A DNA stretch of 64,000 nucleotides from Pseudomonas sp. TH43 (GCF_016650635.1 NZ_JAEKFI010000001.1:744001-808000); one strand, 5' to 3'; shown: positions 34,111-43,373, numbered from the stretch's first letter. Translations and numbers: made by a program. The notes: generated by a model not told the origin, from the sequence alone.

Positions 34111-36024
34111 ATGGATGCACACATGCAGTTCAGGAAGAATATCAATGCGTTACGGGCACTTGCCGTTCTCTCGGTGGTGCTCTTTCACTTCAGGATCCAG
34201 GGCTTTGGCGGTGGGTTTGCCGGCGTCGACGTCTTCTTCGTAATCTCCGGATTCCTGATGACTGGAATCATCTGTACGGGCCTGCAACAACAGAAGTTTT
34301 CCCTCCTCGGATTCTATGCCTCCAGAGCACGGCGGATCATTCCTGCGCTGCTGACGTTGTGCGTCGCACTGTTGATCTTCGGTTACGTGTATCTGCCACT
34401 GGATGATTTCCGCGAGTCGATCCGCACGATCAAAAGCAGCCTGCTGTTCAGCTCGAACTTCCTGTTTGCCAAAGATGGCAACTACTTCGATGCGCCCTTG
34501 CACGAGAACTGGCTGCTGCATACCTGGTCATTGTCGGTCGAGTGGCAGTTCTACATGCTCTATCCCGTGCTGATCATGGCGCTTTACAGATACTTCGGCG
34601 CGCAGAAAACCAGGTATGCGCTATGCGCGCTGGCGTTGGTTTCGTTCGGCGCATCAGTGGTTCTGAGCCAGACATCGCCGATTTTCGCGTTCTACATGCT
34701 ACCGGCGCGCGCCTGGGAGATGATCGCCGGCGGCCTGGTCTTCCTGTTTCCGCTGCACCTGAAGCCGCGCAACGGTTCGATCTGCGAAGGCCTCGGACTG
34801 CTCGCCATATTCATCAGCGTGGTGTGCTTTTCGGAGGACGACCTTTGGCCAGGCTACCTTGCGTTGCTGCCCGTGCTGGGGACGATGCTGGTGATCCATG
34901 GCAACACGCAGTCGATGTTCAGTCGCAGCACCATCCTGCAGTTTATCGGGAGCATTTCCTACTCCGTGTACCTCTGGCACTGGCCGCTGGTGGTGCTGCT
35001 GTACCTTTGCGGCCTGTTGAGCAGTTGGCCGCACGTTGTGGGTGCAATCGCACTGTCATTGCTGTTGGGCGCGCTGTCCTTCTACTGGATAGAGTCGAAG
35101 GTCAAGAACGTCACGACGGCCCCGCGAACGCTCTTCAAATTCGCCTCACTGACGGTCGGCGTCATTGCGGTGGCAGCGATGACGTCGTCGCTGGTCAAGC
35201 AATACCCGGCCGCGCGTCTGGCGTTTGTCGACCTGGGACAACCCGAGTACACCAGCAAGCTTTACCCGCAGGAGTGCTACCCCAACGCCCACACCGCCGC
35301 AGACTGCAAACTGGGCACAGGAGACGTCTCGGTCATTCTGTTCGGCGACAGTCATGCGCAATCGACCGCTGCCGCCGTGCAGATGGACAACCCGCAAGCT
35401 GCCCTGTCCTGGTCACTCGGCGGCTGCCCGCCACTACTGAACTTCGAGATGCGCGACAAGAATTTGCAAAACAAATGCCGCGCGTTCAATCAGGAAAAAC
35501 TACAGGTGCTGAAGCAATCGTTTCAGGGCGTTCCCGTGGTTCTGCTCAGTCGTGCAGCGCTGTACGCCGACCCGAGCAGAAACAACAGCTACCGCATTCA
35601 TTTTCCCGAGCAAGCGGCGGCCGGCGACTCTGGATTTGTCGATGCCTACGTTGCCGAGTACAGCAAAACCGTCTGTGAAATCGCGCAGAATCATCCGGTC
35701 TATATCGTCAGACCGATTCCGGAAATGCCCTTCAGTGTGTACAAAGGCCTGAATCTGAATCAGCGTTTGTTCCAGCAGGCGTCCGACATTTCCGTGCCGC
35801 TGGTGGATTATCAAAAGCGCAACAGGATTGCCAACTTCACCATTGAAGCCGCCGCACGCCAATGCAACGCGACCGTGATCGATCCGACCCCTTATCTGTG
35901 TCCGGACGGCAACTGCCGGGGGTCCGTGGACGGCGTGCCGCTGTACTTTGACGACAACCACCTGATCGATGCCGGCAACCAACAGTTGAAAGGCCTGTTC
36001 AAAGACGTGATCAAGACTCTCTAA
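34111..36024 (+). CDS. OafA/YrhL-type acyltransferase with SGNH domain
   Basis: 637 residues; a second in-frame ATG at 34123 gives the family-like start MQFRKNINALRA. About ten transmembrane helices make up ~1-360 (acyltransferase-3), with FHFRIQGFGGGFAGVDVFFVISGF carrying the conserved His and FxxSGF, quoted here in meaning. The periplasmic SGNH esterase-like domain covers ~390-637: FGDSHAQ (catalytic Ser) and DDNHLIDAG (His/Asp). Such proteins transfer acetyl groups to O-antigen or other envelope glycans. The frame overlaps the convergent EamA gene by four bases. Confidence 0.9.
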   Translation: MDAHMQFRKNINALRALAVLSVVLFHFRIQGFGGGFAGVDVFFVISGFLMTGIICTGLQQQKFSLLGFYASRARRIIPALLTLCVALLIFGYVYLPLDDFRESIRTIKSSLLFSSNFLFAKDGNYFDAPLHENWLLHTWSLSVEWQFYMLYPVLIMALYRYFGAQKTRYALCALALVSFGASVVLSQTSPIFAFYMLPARAWEMIAGGLVFLFPLHLKPRNGSICEGLGLLAIFISVVCFSEDDLWPGYLALLPVLGTMLVIHGNTQSMFSRSTILQFIGSISYSVYLWHWPLVVLLYLCGLLSSWPHVVGAIALSLLLGALSFYWIESKVKNVTTAPRTLFKFASLTVGVIAVAAMTSSLVKQYPAARLAFVDLGQPEYTSKLYPQECYPNAHTAADCKLGTGDVSVILFGDSHAQSTAAAVQMDNPQAALSWSLGGCPPLLNFEMRDKNLQNKCRAFNQEKLQVLKQSFQGVPVVLLSRAALYADPSRNNSYRIHFPEQAAAGDSGFVDAYVAEYSKTVCEIAQNHPVYIVRPIPEMPFSVYKGLNLNQRLFQQASDISVPLVDYQKRNRIANFTIEAAARQCNATVIDPTPYLCPDGNCRGSVDGVPLYFDDNHLIDAGNQQLKGLFKDVIKTL

Positions 36025-36920
36025 GGGCGCGCCGCAATGCGCCTTCTCGACTTGAAGCCCCAGCCCTGTTGCATGCCCGCGGCCGCCAGCAGAATCGCGC
36101 CGACGCCGATCCATTGCAGGGTTTCCAGGCGATGGCCAAAGGCGAACCAGTCGACCAGGATCGCCGCGATTGGGTAGATGAACGACAGCGCGCCCGTCAG
36201 CGCAGTCGGTAATTTCTGAATCGCGCCATAAAGCAGCACGTACATCAGGCCAGTGTGCACAACGCCGAGCGTCACCAGGCTGGCCCAGGCACTCGGCGCT
36301 TGTGGCAGTGCGGAAAAATGCGCGAACGGTGCGAGCAACAACACCCCGGTGCACACCTGAATCAGCGCAATCAGGTGGGGTGGCGTACCGGTCAGGCGCT
36401 TGATGATCAGCGCGGCAATCGCGTACAGCAGCGCCGCGCCCAGCGCCAGGCCAATGCCCATCAGATAGTCGTGACCGCTCTCGCCTTGCGTGCCGTGGGC
36501 GCTGACGATGGCGAGCATCCCGGTAAACGAAACGCCCAGCCAGAACAGCTTTTGTACGGTGATTTTTTCGCCCAGAAACAGTGCTGCCAGTCCCACCAGC
36601 ATGAACGGCTGTACGTTGTACACCGCGGTGCCGATAGCAATCGAGGCCCGCGAGTACGAGGCGAACAGCAGTAACCAGTTGCCGACAATCGCCACAGCGC
36701 TGAGCACGGCCAGCAGCAACGTTGTGCGGGTGAGAATTCCCGGCCGCAGAAAGCCGAATGCCGCGCAAATCAGCAACAAGGTGCCGGCACCGAATACACA
36801 CCGCCAGAACACCACGTCCAGCACTGGTTGCCCGGAAACCAGCACGAACCAGCCGATCGTCCCGGATATGAGCATGGCGGCGGTCATTTCAACTGTGCCT
36901 CTAGGGAGTGTTTTGTCCAT
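36021..36920 (-). CDS. EamA/DMT-family transporter
   Basis: 299 residues; AGGAG eight bases before the ATG. Ten hydrophobic helices form two EamA repeats (~10-140 and ~150-285), the usual size for this family. It exports or imports small metabolites, often amino acids. It is divergent from an AsnC-type regulator gene with 138 bp between the starts, which suggests that the regulator controls it in response to an amino acid. Confidence 0.9.
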   Translation of the reverse strand: MDKTLPRGTVEMTAAMLISGTIGWFVLVSGQPVLDVVFWRCVFGAGTLLLICAAFGFLRPGILTRTTLLLAVLSAVAIVGNWLLLFASYSRASIAIGTAVYNVQPFMLVGLAALFLGEKITVQKLFWLGVSFTGMLAIVSAHGTQGESGHDYLMGIGLALGAALLYAIAALIIKRLTGTPPHLIALIQVCTGVLLLAPFAHFSALPQAPSAWASLVTLGVVHTGLMYVLLYGAIQKLPTALTGALSFIYPIAAILVDWFAFGHRLETLQWIGVGAILLAAAGMQQGWGFKSRRRIAARP

Positions 36921-37058
36921 TATTGATCTCCTGTGGTCGTGGCAAAAGTATGCCGATCCCGCCTTTCAACTCTCCAGCGCTAAAAGCAGGCTAAACTCGA
37001 TATTTTCCTTTTTTATCGCGGGTAATTTTGCTTGATTGCCTAATACTGGAGTTTGTTC

Positions 37059-37496
37059 ATGACCGACGATATTGATCAGATCCTCATCAACGCATTGATG
37101 GAGGATTCGCGGCGCTCGCTGAAAGCACTGGCACAGCTCAGTGGATTGTCTTCACCTAGCGTGGCCGAACGTCTGCGGCGGCTGGAAGAGCGTGGCGTGC
37201 TCAAAGGCTACACGGTCGAAATTGACCCGAAATGCTTTGGTTATCAGTTGCAGGCCATCGTGCGAGTGCGGCCACTGCCGGGACAACTGCAAGAAGTCGA
37301 ACGGCAGATTCAGTCCATTCCCGAGTTCACCGAGTGCGACAAGGTCACCGGCGAGGACTGCTTCATCGCCCGTTTGCATGTACGTTCGATGGAGCAACTG
37401 GACACCCTGCTCGATCGCCTTAATACAATGGCTGAAACCAACACAGCGATCGTCAAAAAGACCCCGGTCAAGCGTCGCTTGCCGCCGATGGCGTGA
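37059..37496 (+). CDS. Lrp/AsnC-family transcriptional regulator
   Basis: 145 residues from the ATG at 37059 with CTGGAG upstream. The HTH lies at ~20-45 (LKALAQLSGLSSPSVAERLR). The RAM effector domain lies at ~65-140 (YQLQAIVRVRPLPGQLQ, VTGEDCFIARLHV). Members bind DNA as multimers and sense amino acids. The divergent EamA transporter gene is the likely target. Confidence 0.92.
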   Translation: MTDDIDQILINALMEDSRRSLKALAQLSGLSSPSVAERLRRLEERGVLKGYTVEIDPKCFGYQLQAIVRVRPLPGQLQEVERQIQSIPEFTECDKVTGEDCFIARLHVRSMEQLDTLLDRLNTMAETNTAIVKKTPVKRRLPPMA

Positions 37497-37554
37497 GTGC
37501 TTTTTCCGCACGTTCGGCGTAGATTGAGGTTTTTCCGGCGAAGGATTGGCGGTA

Positions 37555-37881
37555 ATGAAAATACAGGCAATGCTGCTCGCATCGTTGATGCTGGCCGGCT
37601 GCGGCACGGTGCAGACCGTTGCGCTGAGTGATAAAGACTCTGCGCAAAACCTCAAGGAGAAGAAGACCTATTGCGGAGCCGTACCGCGGATCTACAGCGG
37701 CGTGACGTATGACTTCTGCATGATGCACGCCGAACTGCGGGACGGTGTCGATGCCTTTGACTATAACAATGCGAATTTCGGCATGCTGATCGATGTTGGC
37801 GCGTCTGGAGTGCTCGATACCTTGCTGTTGCCCTACACGATCTACAAACAACAGGCCGACGGCAGCATCGAGATCAATTGA
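37555..37881 (+). CDS. YceK/YidQ-type lipoprotein
   Basis: 108 residues from the ATG at 37555 with AAGGATTGG upstream. The lipobox is LMLAGC. The mature part carries a YCGAVPRIYSGVTYDF segment with a Cys pair (Cys at ~43 and ~58) and ends DTLLLPYTIYKQ, the pattern of the DUF1375 YceK/YidQ lipoproteins. Function is unknown. It is convergent with the mono-heme protein gene; a hairpin lies between. Confidence 0.85.
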   Translation: MKIQAMLLASLMLAGCGTVQTVALSDKDSAQNLKEKKTYCGAVPRIYSGVTYDFCMMHAELRDGVDAFDYNNANFGMLIDVGASGVLDTLLLPYTIYKQQADGSIEIN

Positions 37882-37887
37882 GCTGAG

Positions 37888-37917
37888 CGCCTCCGCACGC
37901 CCATGCGTACGGAGGCG
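37888..37917. terminator. Hairpin between convergent genes
   Basis: A 13-bp stem with one mismatch (CGCCTCCGCACGC with GCGTACGGAGGCG) and a four-base loop. There is no strong U-tract on either side, so termination is likely but not certain. Confidence 0.55.
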
Positions 37918-37925
37918 GCAGCGGT

Positions 37926-39272
37926 TTACTCCAGCAGTTGCTGCAGGCTCGGGTCACGTATGACTTTTTGATGAGCCTCTGGCGCGGCGTTGCTTTCCTG
38001 CGACATCTTCAGCTTCATGCTGGCCGCTTTGGTGCAGGCGTTCTTGCCGTCCTCGTAGATACCGCCCATGTCGCACTTCCATTCATAGAAATTCACCAGA
38101 CCACCCGACAGCTGCAGGCTGTAGTCGGTGCTTTGTGCACTCGGTGTGAAGGCATGGCCTGCTGGAATGTTCTGGAACCAGCGCATCCATTCAGGTGATC
38201 CCGGCTTCGGCGCGTTGCTCTGAAAAGTCGGGTTCATGATCGCCAGTTGCGGCGACTCGGCGGTGGCGTGGCAGCTCAGACAGGAGCTGTTGGGATTGTC
38301 CACCGGGCCGTTGAGGCGACCGTTCCAGCCCAGATGAGTGGGTGGCAGTTCCTTGTCGGCGTTGATGGCGGTCTGTTGCAGCGCACTATTGATCTTGGTA
38401 ACGGTTGGCTCCGGGTTGGTGAAGTCATTGCCGATTTCTTGCGGATCATTGCCCCACATGATCCCCACCGGTACCAGATTGTCCCAGCCGGCCTTGCCGG
38501 TTTTCTCACCGTTGTACTGGAAGGTACCGAAAATCCAGCCTGTATCGCTCATGCGCGTGTCACGCACGGCGATGTCCATCTGGATCAGCGCGACATCTTT
38601 GATCTTGCGATTGACGGAAGTAAACGTGTCGGTGATGTAGCCCTGCCACAGAACGGGGTTAACCAGAAAAGGCACGGTGTTGCGGTCGATGTCGGCGAAC
38701 AGGGCTTTACACACGACAGTGCCGTTGGCAAAGCTGTTCGGTTTCGAGGTGTACTTGGGATCGGGGTTTTGCGGGTCTTTCCAGACCTCGCCGATGGTGT
38801 AGGCACCGATATCGTTGTAAATGCCCACCGCATAGGTCTGGCCGGTGGCGACCTGGGTTGGCGCCAATTGCTTGGCCTTGATCTGCGCTTCCTTGGTCAA
38901 CCCATGAATACCTTCGCGGCCCAGTGGGCCATAGTGTTGCCAGGGCATGTGATACCACTGACGCACCTTGTTTTTCTGTACATCCCAGTTGTTATCGACG
39001 TTGCCTTCCAGGCAGTAATTTTTCACTTCCTCCATGTAGCCGCGCCAGGTCTCGAAATTGTTATCCGGCTTGGCCGGCAGTTTCTTGAAGAACTCCGGTA
39101 GTGGGCCTTTTGGCGCCGTTGCCGGGTAACTCTGGCTGAGTACGAATTTTTCGCCAGTGTAGCTGGCGGGCGGTGCATACCCATAATCGGGATAGACACC
39201 GGCACTGGACGCTGCACTGAACAGCGCTGCTGATACTGCGACTACTGCAAGCTTTGATTGGGGCTGGTTCAT
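37926..39272 (-). CDS. Exported mono-heme cytochrome-like protein of unknown function
   Basis: 448 residues from the ATG at 39272 with AAGGAG upstream. The signal peptide ends SAASSAG. There is one heme site, CLSCH, near residue 325 followed by ATAESPQ. Other cysteines occur at ~91 (NYCLEGN) and ~185 (VVCKALF), with a pair at ~395-410 (EWKCDMGG, KNACTKA). The large N-terminal domain is rich in W and Y (VRQWYHMPWQHYGPLGREG). The size is unusual for a single heme; an enzyme domain with an attached heme is possible. No operon partner was found. Confidence 0.82.
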   Translation of the reverse strand: MNQPQSKLAVVAVSAALFSAASSAGVYPDYGYAPPASYTGEKFVLSQSYPATAPKGPLPEFFKKLPAKPDNNFETWRGYMEEVKNYCLEGNVDNNWDVQKNKVRQWYHMPWQHYGPLGREGIHGLTKEAQIKAKQLAPTQVATGQTYAVGIYNDIGAYTIGEVWKDPQNPDPKYTSKPNSFANGTVVCKALFADIDRNTVPFLVNPVLWQGYITDTFTSVNRKIKDVALIQMDIAVRDTRMSDTGWIFGTFQYNGEKTGKAGWDNLVPVGIMWGNDPQEIGNDFTNPEPTVTKINSALQQTAINADKELPPTHLGWNGRLNGPVDNPNSSCLSCHATAESPQLAIMNPTFQSNAPKPGSPEWMRWFQNIPAGHAFTPSAQSTDYSLQLSGGLVNFYEWKCDMGGIYEDGKNACTKAASMKLKMSQESNAAPEAHQKVIRDPSLQQLLE

Positions 39273-39647
39273 CGATCGTCTCCTTGACTGGGACAACGCC
39301 TGCCATGGCTCGAGATTCACTCCTGCCTTGCAGAGCCTCCATTATTTTTATGGCATCAGGGTCCCGGTTCGATAGCCGGGATACGGTCAGGGTTTAAGCC
39401 GATTCTTACCTCTTGCACCTCCTGGGTTTTGCTGGGCGAACGAACACACTCAACCCGGCCAGTAGCCGGTTTACGTTAGTGCTGGAAGTAAACGAGAGAG
39501 ACGCGAGGGCCGAGTGGGAGCTGCTGCATACCGACTCCTGTCGATCAATTACCGTCCTTCCTTGCTTACAGGTGTAGGTCATCTCAATCAAAGCGCCAGA
39601 CTTTTTTCTCTATTTTGTAAGTAAAAGGCCATCACTCGTTTTACAGG
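39273..39647. other. Gene-free stretch upstream of the mono-heme protein gene
   Basis: About 375 bp without a supportable gene. A short inverted pair, GGTCCCGGTTC..GATAGCCGGGATAC, occurs near 39360-39385. The rest shows no recognised element; it presumably contains the promoter of the leftward gene. Confidence 0.5.
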
Positions 39648-39681
39648 CAACAAAAAACCCGCCGAAGCGGGTTTTTTGTTG
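39648..39681. terminator. Strong terminator behind the YccA-type gene
   Basis: A perfect 15-bp stem CAACAAAAAACCCGC / GCGGGTTTTTTGTTG with loop CGAA. A-tract and T-tract on the two sides make it work in both directions, mainly for the leftward gene that ends at 39695. Confidence 0.92.
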
Positions 39682-39694
39682 AAGCGGCTGACTA

Positions 39695-40366
39695 TCAGTC
39701 ATCGCGGCTCATGATGCCGAAGATCTGCAACAAGCTGATGAACAGGTTGTAGATCGATACATACAGGCTGATGGTCGCCATGATGTAGTTACGCTCGCCG
39801 CCGTGGATGATGGCGCTGGTCTGGAACAGAATGCAGACCGACGAGAACAGCACGAAACCTGCGCTGATCGCCAGTTGCAGACCGCTGATCTGGAAGAAGA
39901 AGCTCGCCAGCGTTGCACCCAGCAACACGAAGAAACCAGCAGTGATGAAACCACCGAGGAAGCTCATGTCCTTACGGGTGATCAGCACGTAAGCCGACAG
40001 ACCGCCGAACACCAGCGCCGTCATCGCGAACGCCGAGCTGACCACTTCAGCGCCGCCCTGCATACCCAGGTAACGGTTGAGGATCGGGCCAAGCAGGAAA
40101 CCCATGAAACCGGTCAGCGCAAACGCGGACACCAGGCCCCACGCGGAATCACGGAGTTTGTTGGTGAGGAAGAACAGCCCGTAGAAGCCGATCAGCACCA
40201 CGAAAATATTCGGGTAGCCAACACGCATCTGCTGAGCCACGAAAGCCATCACACCGCTGAATGCGAGGGTGAGAGCCAGTAAGCCGTAAGTGTTGCGCAG
40301 GACGCGGCTAACCTCTAGCTGCTCAGCCTGCACGCTGTTATTAACTGCGTAATCCTGTTCGCGCAT
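39695..40366 (-). CDS. Bax inhibitor-1/YccA-family membrane protein
   Basis: 223 residues with seven hydrophobic helices starting at ~28 and the late charged motif found in BI-1 proteins (FSSVCILFQTSAIIHGGERN; YVSIYNLFISLLQIFGIMSRDD). In E. coli YccA interacts with the FtsH protease. The role in Pseudomonas is presumed similar but untested. It ends in a strong terminator and is divergent from tRNA-Ser. Confidence 0.93.
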   Translation of the reverse strand: MREQDYAVNNSVQAEQLEVSRVLRNTYGLLALTLAFSGVMAFVAQQMRVGYPNIFVVLIGFYGLFFLTNKLRDSAWGLVSAFALTGFMGFLLGPILNRYLGMQGGAEVVSSAFAMTALVFGGLSAYVLITRKDMSFLGGFITAGFFVLLGATLASFFFQISGLQLAISAGFVLFSSVCILFQTSAIIHGGERNYIMATISLYVSIYNLFISLLQIFGIMSRDD

Positions 40367-40443
40367 GGCGACACTCCTGTTGGTTTGAAACGTTCAGTCG
40401 CAAAGATCATAACAGACGCTCTGTAACAAGCCATGCAGAGAGT

Positions 40444-40471
40444 TTGACAGTGTGTTTCATTCAGGTATTAT
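40444..40471 (+). promoter_or_regulatory. Promoter of tRNA-Ser
   Basis: A consensus TTGACA at 40444-40449 and TATTAT at 40466-40471 are 16 bp apart. They are followed by a GC-rich discriminator, GGCGCCCGC, as expected of a stringently controlled stable-RNA promoter. The tRNA starts 17 bp further on. Confidence 0.8.
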
Positions 40472-40488
40472 GGCGCCCGCAACGCAAC

Positions 40489-40576
40489 GGAGGTGTGGCC
40501 GAGTGGTTTAAGGCAACGGTCTTGAAAACCGTCGACTGTAACAGGTCCATGAGTTCGAATCCCATCGCCTCCGCCA
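40489..40576 (+). tRNA. tRNA-Ser(TGA)
   Basis: 88 nt. The acceptor GGAGGTG pairs with CGCCTCC, with discriminator G and encoded CCA at the end. The anticodon stem ACGGT/ACCGT encloses loop CTTGAAA, so the anticodon is TGA. A long variable arm (class II) and GTTCGAATC in the T loop are present. Confidence 0.97.
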
Positions 40577-40585
40577 TATTTGTAC

Positions 40586-40620
40586 CGACAAAGCCCTGAT
40601 TATTCAGGGCTTTGTCGTTT
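40586..40620 (+). terminator. Terminator of tRNA-Ser
   Basis: A 14-bp stem CGACAAAGCCCTGA / TCAGGGCTTTGTCG with loop TTAT, followed by TTT. It is nearly the same as the hairpin at 43374 (see findings). Confidence 0.88.
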
Positions 40621-40624
40621 CTGG

Positions 40625-41088
40625 GATTTACGAAAATTTCCGTCTTTCAGAATGTGTTCCATAACTCGACCTGCTTTCTGCCTTCTCTGCCGCCCTGCCA
40701 AACGTAAAACACTCTTCATGTAACCCGGTCCTACGCTGGGTCTTTCACGGAGGAGCGTTGAGTGCCAATTTCAGATCTGCTCCCTTCCCTGCCCTTCAAA
40801 ATAACGAAAACAAATTCGCACTAGAAGCCGCCATCATGGAGCTCACGAACTAGGTCGCGCGGATTGGCCGACGTCGCAGAAAACGTCCGGCTGACGACTT
40901 TGGGCCAAAATTGTCATTGTGGAGAGACCCAGGAAAACCGACAAAAAGACACGAGAACCCAATGGACCCCATCTTCGATTTGATAGCTCACCGTGTTGGT
41001 GTTCCCTTGATGTAGAGCGACCAAGAATGGTATTCATCGGGGTTACTGAGAGGCCTGAATGGACTCTCTCCCCTGAGGACACACGGAA
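40625..41088. other. Gene-free stretch behind tRNA-Ser
   Basis: About 460 bp, less GC-rich than the surroundings. Only a weak 79-codon frame on the minus strand is open, and it has neither a good start nor a familiar sequence. The part near 41070 should hold the promoter and ribosome site of the next gene (CTGAGGACACACGGAA before the ATG). Confidence 0.5.
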
Positions 41089-41826
41089 ATGAGTGCGGGA
41101 AAAATTTTGGTCACCGGTGCTGCGGGCAGAATCGGCAGTGCTTTTTGGGCAGCGTATGGCGATGAACTGGATTTGCGTTTAGCCGATGTCGACGTCAATA
41201 GTTTTCCGGATTCAGTCGAACACCTCGCCCTCGACATCCGAGATCTGCACAACTGTCTTGCGGCCTGCGAAGGAATAGAAACCGTGATTCATCTAGCGGC
41301 TGATCCTAATGCAGATGCTGACTTCATGACCTCTGTCCTGCCGGTGAATATTGTGGGTACCTACAATATGCTGGTCGCCGCGAAGGCTCAGGGTTGCAAG
41401 CGTTTCATATTTGCCAGCAGCGCCCAAGCCATCGAAGGTTATCCAAAAGATGTGCAAGTACATGAATGCATGGCGCCCAGACCTGGCAATCTTTACGGCG
41501 TCGGCAAAGCGTTCGGGGAGGCACTGGCGTCGATGTATGCAAATGATGGTCTGATGACGACCGTCGCGGTGCGCATCGCCAACGTGGCCGAATTTCATCC
41601 CGGGGAGACTCACAGTCCCAGGGATGTCGCTGCGTTTATCAGTTACAGGGATGTCGTCGCGCTACTCAAAAATTGCGTTGAGGCCGAGCTGAGCGGTTTC
41701 CACGTCGTCCATGGTGTTTCGAACAATAGATACAAGCGCCTTTCTATTGATAAAACGAAGGATGTTGTTGGGTACGCACCCCGTGATGATGCATTTGCAA
41801 TTCTGGAGGGGCACCCTGTTTCGTAA
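41089..41826 (+). CDS. NAD(P)-dependent epimerase/dehydrogenase-like oxidoreductase
   Basis: 245 residues. The Rossmann motif VTGAAGRIGSAF (GxxGxxG) is at the N-terminus; VIHLAADPNAD and FASSAQAIEGY follow, with YGVGK as the catalytic YxxxK. This is an extended short-chain dehydrogenase close to uronate dehydrogenases and NDP-sugar epimerases. The substrate is unknown. It lies in the islet behind tRNA-Ser and shows a somewhat lower GC content than its neighbours. Confidence 0.87.
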   Translation: MSAGKILVTGAAGRIGSAFWAAYGDELDLRLADVDVNSFPDSVEHLALDIRDLHNCLAACEGIETVIHLAADPNADADFMTSVLPVNIVGTYNMLVAAKAQGCKRFIFASSAQAIEGYPKDVQVHECMAPRPGNLYGVGKAFGEALASMYANDGLMTTVAVRIANVAEFHPGETHSPRDVAAFISYRDVVALLKNCVEAELSGFHVVHGVSNNRYKRLSIDKTKDVVGYAPRDDAFAILEGHPVS

Positions 41827-41940
41827 CTGATGGGGGCGGGTTCTGACAGCACTTGGAAATTTCAACATCCAGACGTCATCATTCGCCGCTACCGCATGCC
41901 GAGTATTTTTCGGCTACAGCCCCATTGGAATGACGGTTGA

Positions 41941-42093
41941 ATGAAGGCTTCGATCCTCGCACTCGCCGCACTTTCTTGCATGGGCACAAATGCAGCATTT
42001 GCGGCTAGCTCGCAGGCGACAAGTGACACGCTCACCGGCCGGCATCGCCGTAGCTCGGCCGATGAGTGTCCCGACGCCTCCACAACCCAGTAA
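41941..42093 (+). CDS. Possible small secreted protein (50 aa)
   Basis: An ATG at 41941 opens 50 codons. The product starts MKASILALAALSCMG and continues TNAAFAASS, a textbook signal peptide with an AFA-A cleavage site at about residue 22. The predicted mature peptide is ~28 residues, polar and basic in the middle (GRHRRSS), and contains one Cys. The ribosome site is weak (TGGAATGACGG). The signal peptide is hard to explain by chance, but the tail has no recognisable fold. It lies 170 bp before another secreted protein gene. Confidence 0.5.
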   Translation: MKASILALAALSCMGTNAAFAASSQATSDTLTGRHRRSSADECPDASTTQ

Positions 42094-42266
42094 GAGTGAT
42101 GCCGCGACGCCTCTCGTTGCGGTGTTCTGATCTTGTTTGTTGCGACTGTTTGGGCGGCATGCGCGAGAGCCGAGAAAAATTTTGCCTGGCGGTGCATCCG
42201 CTTGCGCTCCTGCTCCGTACATTCAATACCCTCATACGAAGGGTCGAAGAATCCAGGAGACTCAAC

Positions 42267-42827
42267 ATGCACTCGCTCATCAAACGCCTCGCTATCACTT
42301 GCCTGACACTGCTATGCCTCGGTGCTGGATCCAGTTTTGCTGCCGATACCGTGATGGTCGGCGGCGCTGCCATGTATCCGACCAAAACCATTGTCGAAAA
42401 CGCGGTCAACTCCAAAGATCACACGACACTCGTCGCCGCGGTCAAGGCCGCTGGATTGGTCGACACGCTCAACAGCAAAGGGCCGTTCACCGTCTTCGCC
42501 CCCACCAACGAGGCCTTCGCAAAACTACCTGCCGGTACGGTCGACACCTTGGTCAAACCGGAACACAAGGCTGACCTGACGAAAATCCTCACTTACCACG
42601 TGGTGGCCGGCACTCACACCTCAAAACAGCTGATGGATGACGCCAAAATGCACGGCGGCAAAGTGATGCTGAAAACCGTACAGGGCGAATCTCTGACCGT
42701 CATGCTGCACGACGGCAAGTTATGGGTGCAGGACGCTAAAGGAGGCAAAGCCGCCATCACCATCGCTGACGTCACACAGTCCAACGGCGTCATACACGTG
42801 ATCGATACGGTACTGATGCCGAATTGA
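42267..42827 (+). CDS. Secreted fasciclin (FAS1) domain protein
   Basis: 186 residues from the ATG at 42267, which has CAGGAG upstream; the open frame further 5' is not supported. The signal peptide ends GSSFAA. One FAS1 domain spans ~45-185: GPFTVFAPTNEAFAKLP (H1 region) and ILTYHVVAGTHTSKQL with the YH motif, then NGVIHVIDTVLMP. FAS1 proteins mediate adhesion or act as small periplasmic or surface proteins. No anchor is present. Confidence 0.92.
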   Translation: MHSLIKRLAITCLTLLCLGAGSSFAADTVMVGGAAMYPTKTIVENAVNSKDHTTLVAAVKAAGLVDTLNSKGPFTVFAPTNEAFAKLPAGTVDTLVKPEHKADLTKILTYHVVAGTHTSKQLMDDAKMHGGKVMLKTVQGESLTVMLHDGKLWVQDAKGGKAAITIADVTQSNGVIHVIDTVLMPN

Positions 42828-42990
42828 TTTTCATGGCCGCGGCGGACGCGAAAATGCTCGCGTCCGCCTCAGACAGGGTTCGGCGATCTCTAGCATTGAA
42901 AGATTCAAGTATGCGCCTGACAGGCCGATAGACAACGCACCTCAGCGGGACGCGATTCCCCTCCCGCGCGTCTATCAAGGAAGACTCGTC

Positions 42991-43353
42991 ATGAAAAGAC
43001 TGCTACTTGTCCTGGCCTCCGCCGCCATCCTCACCGCGTGCTCCGATGACGCCGGCAAACAGGAGATAAAAAGCATCCTTGAATGCTCGATGGCAGCCAA
43101 GCTCGTCGGTCAGACGGACAAGATCGACATCATCTCCAATCACGCCAATTGGGCATCGGCAAAAAGCGGTTACCAGCCATCGATTGCCGACGCAAAACAG
43201 ATGCACGATGAGATCAAAGCCAAGTGGAGTCTGAGGTCTCTGCCCAGAGCGGATCAGGACGCATTGCTCGTCGGTATCTATAATTCTGATCACTGCGCAA
43301 AACTCCACGAGGGTGCAGCAATCACGGTGAACGACGTACCACCCGATGCGTGA
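42991..43353 (+). CDS. Small lipoprotein of unknown function
   Basis: 120 residues. The lipobox ILTAC gives lipidation at about Cys17. The mature domain is helical with two further Cys (ILECSMAAK and SDHCAKLHEG), possibly a disulfide. No family is recognised. A ribosome site, CAAGGAAGA, precedes the ATG. It ends 20 bp before a strong terminator. Confidence 0.8.
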   Translation: MKRLLLVLASAAILTACSDDAGKQEIKSILECSMAAKLVGQTDKIDIISNHANWASAKSGYQPSIADAKQMHDEIKAKWSLRSLPRADQDALLVGIYNSDHCAKLHEGAAITVNDVPPDA

Positions 43354-43373
43354 TCGCACCGCTGGCAGATAAC

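Noticed and set aside
40489..40576. tRNA-Ser 3' end as an integrase attachment site
   Set aside because: I found no second copy of the tRNA 3' end and no integrase gene nearby; only the terminator is duplicated.
40843..41082. 79-codon minus-strand frame behind tRNA-Ser
   Set aside because: There is no ribosome site, no similarity that I recognise, and no protein-like pattern.
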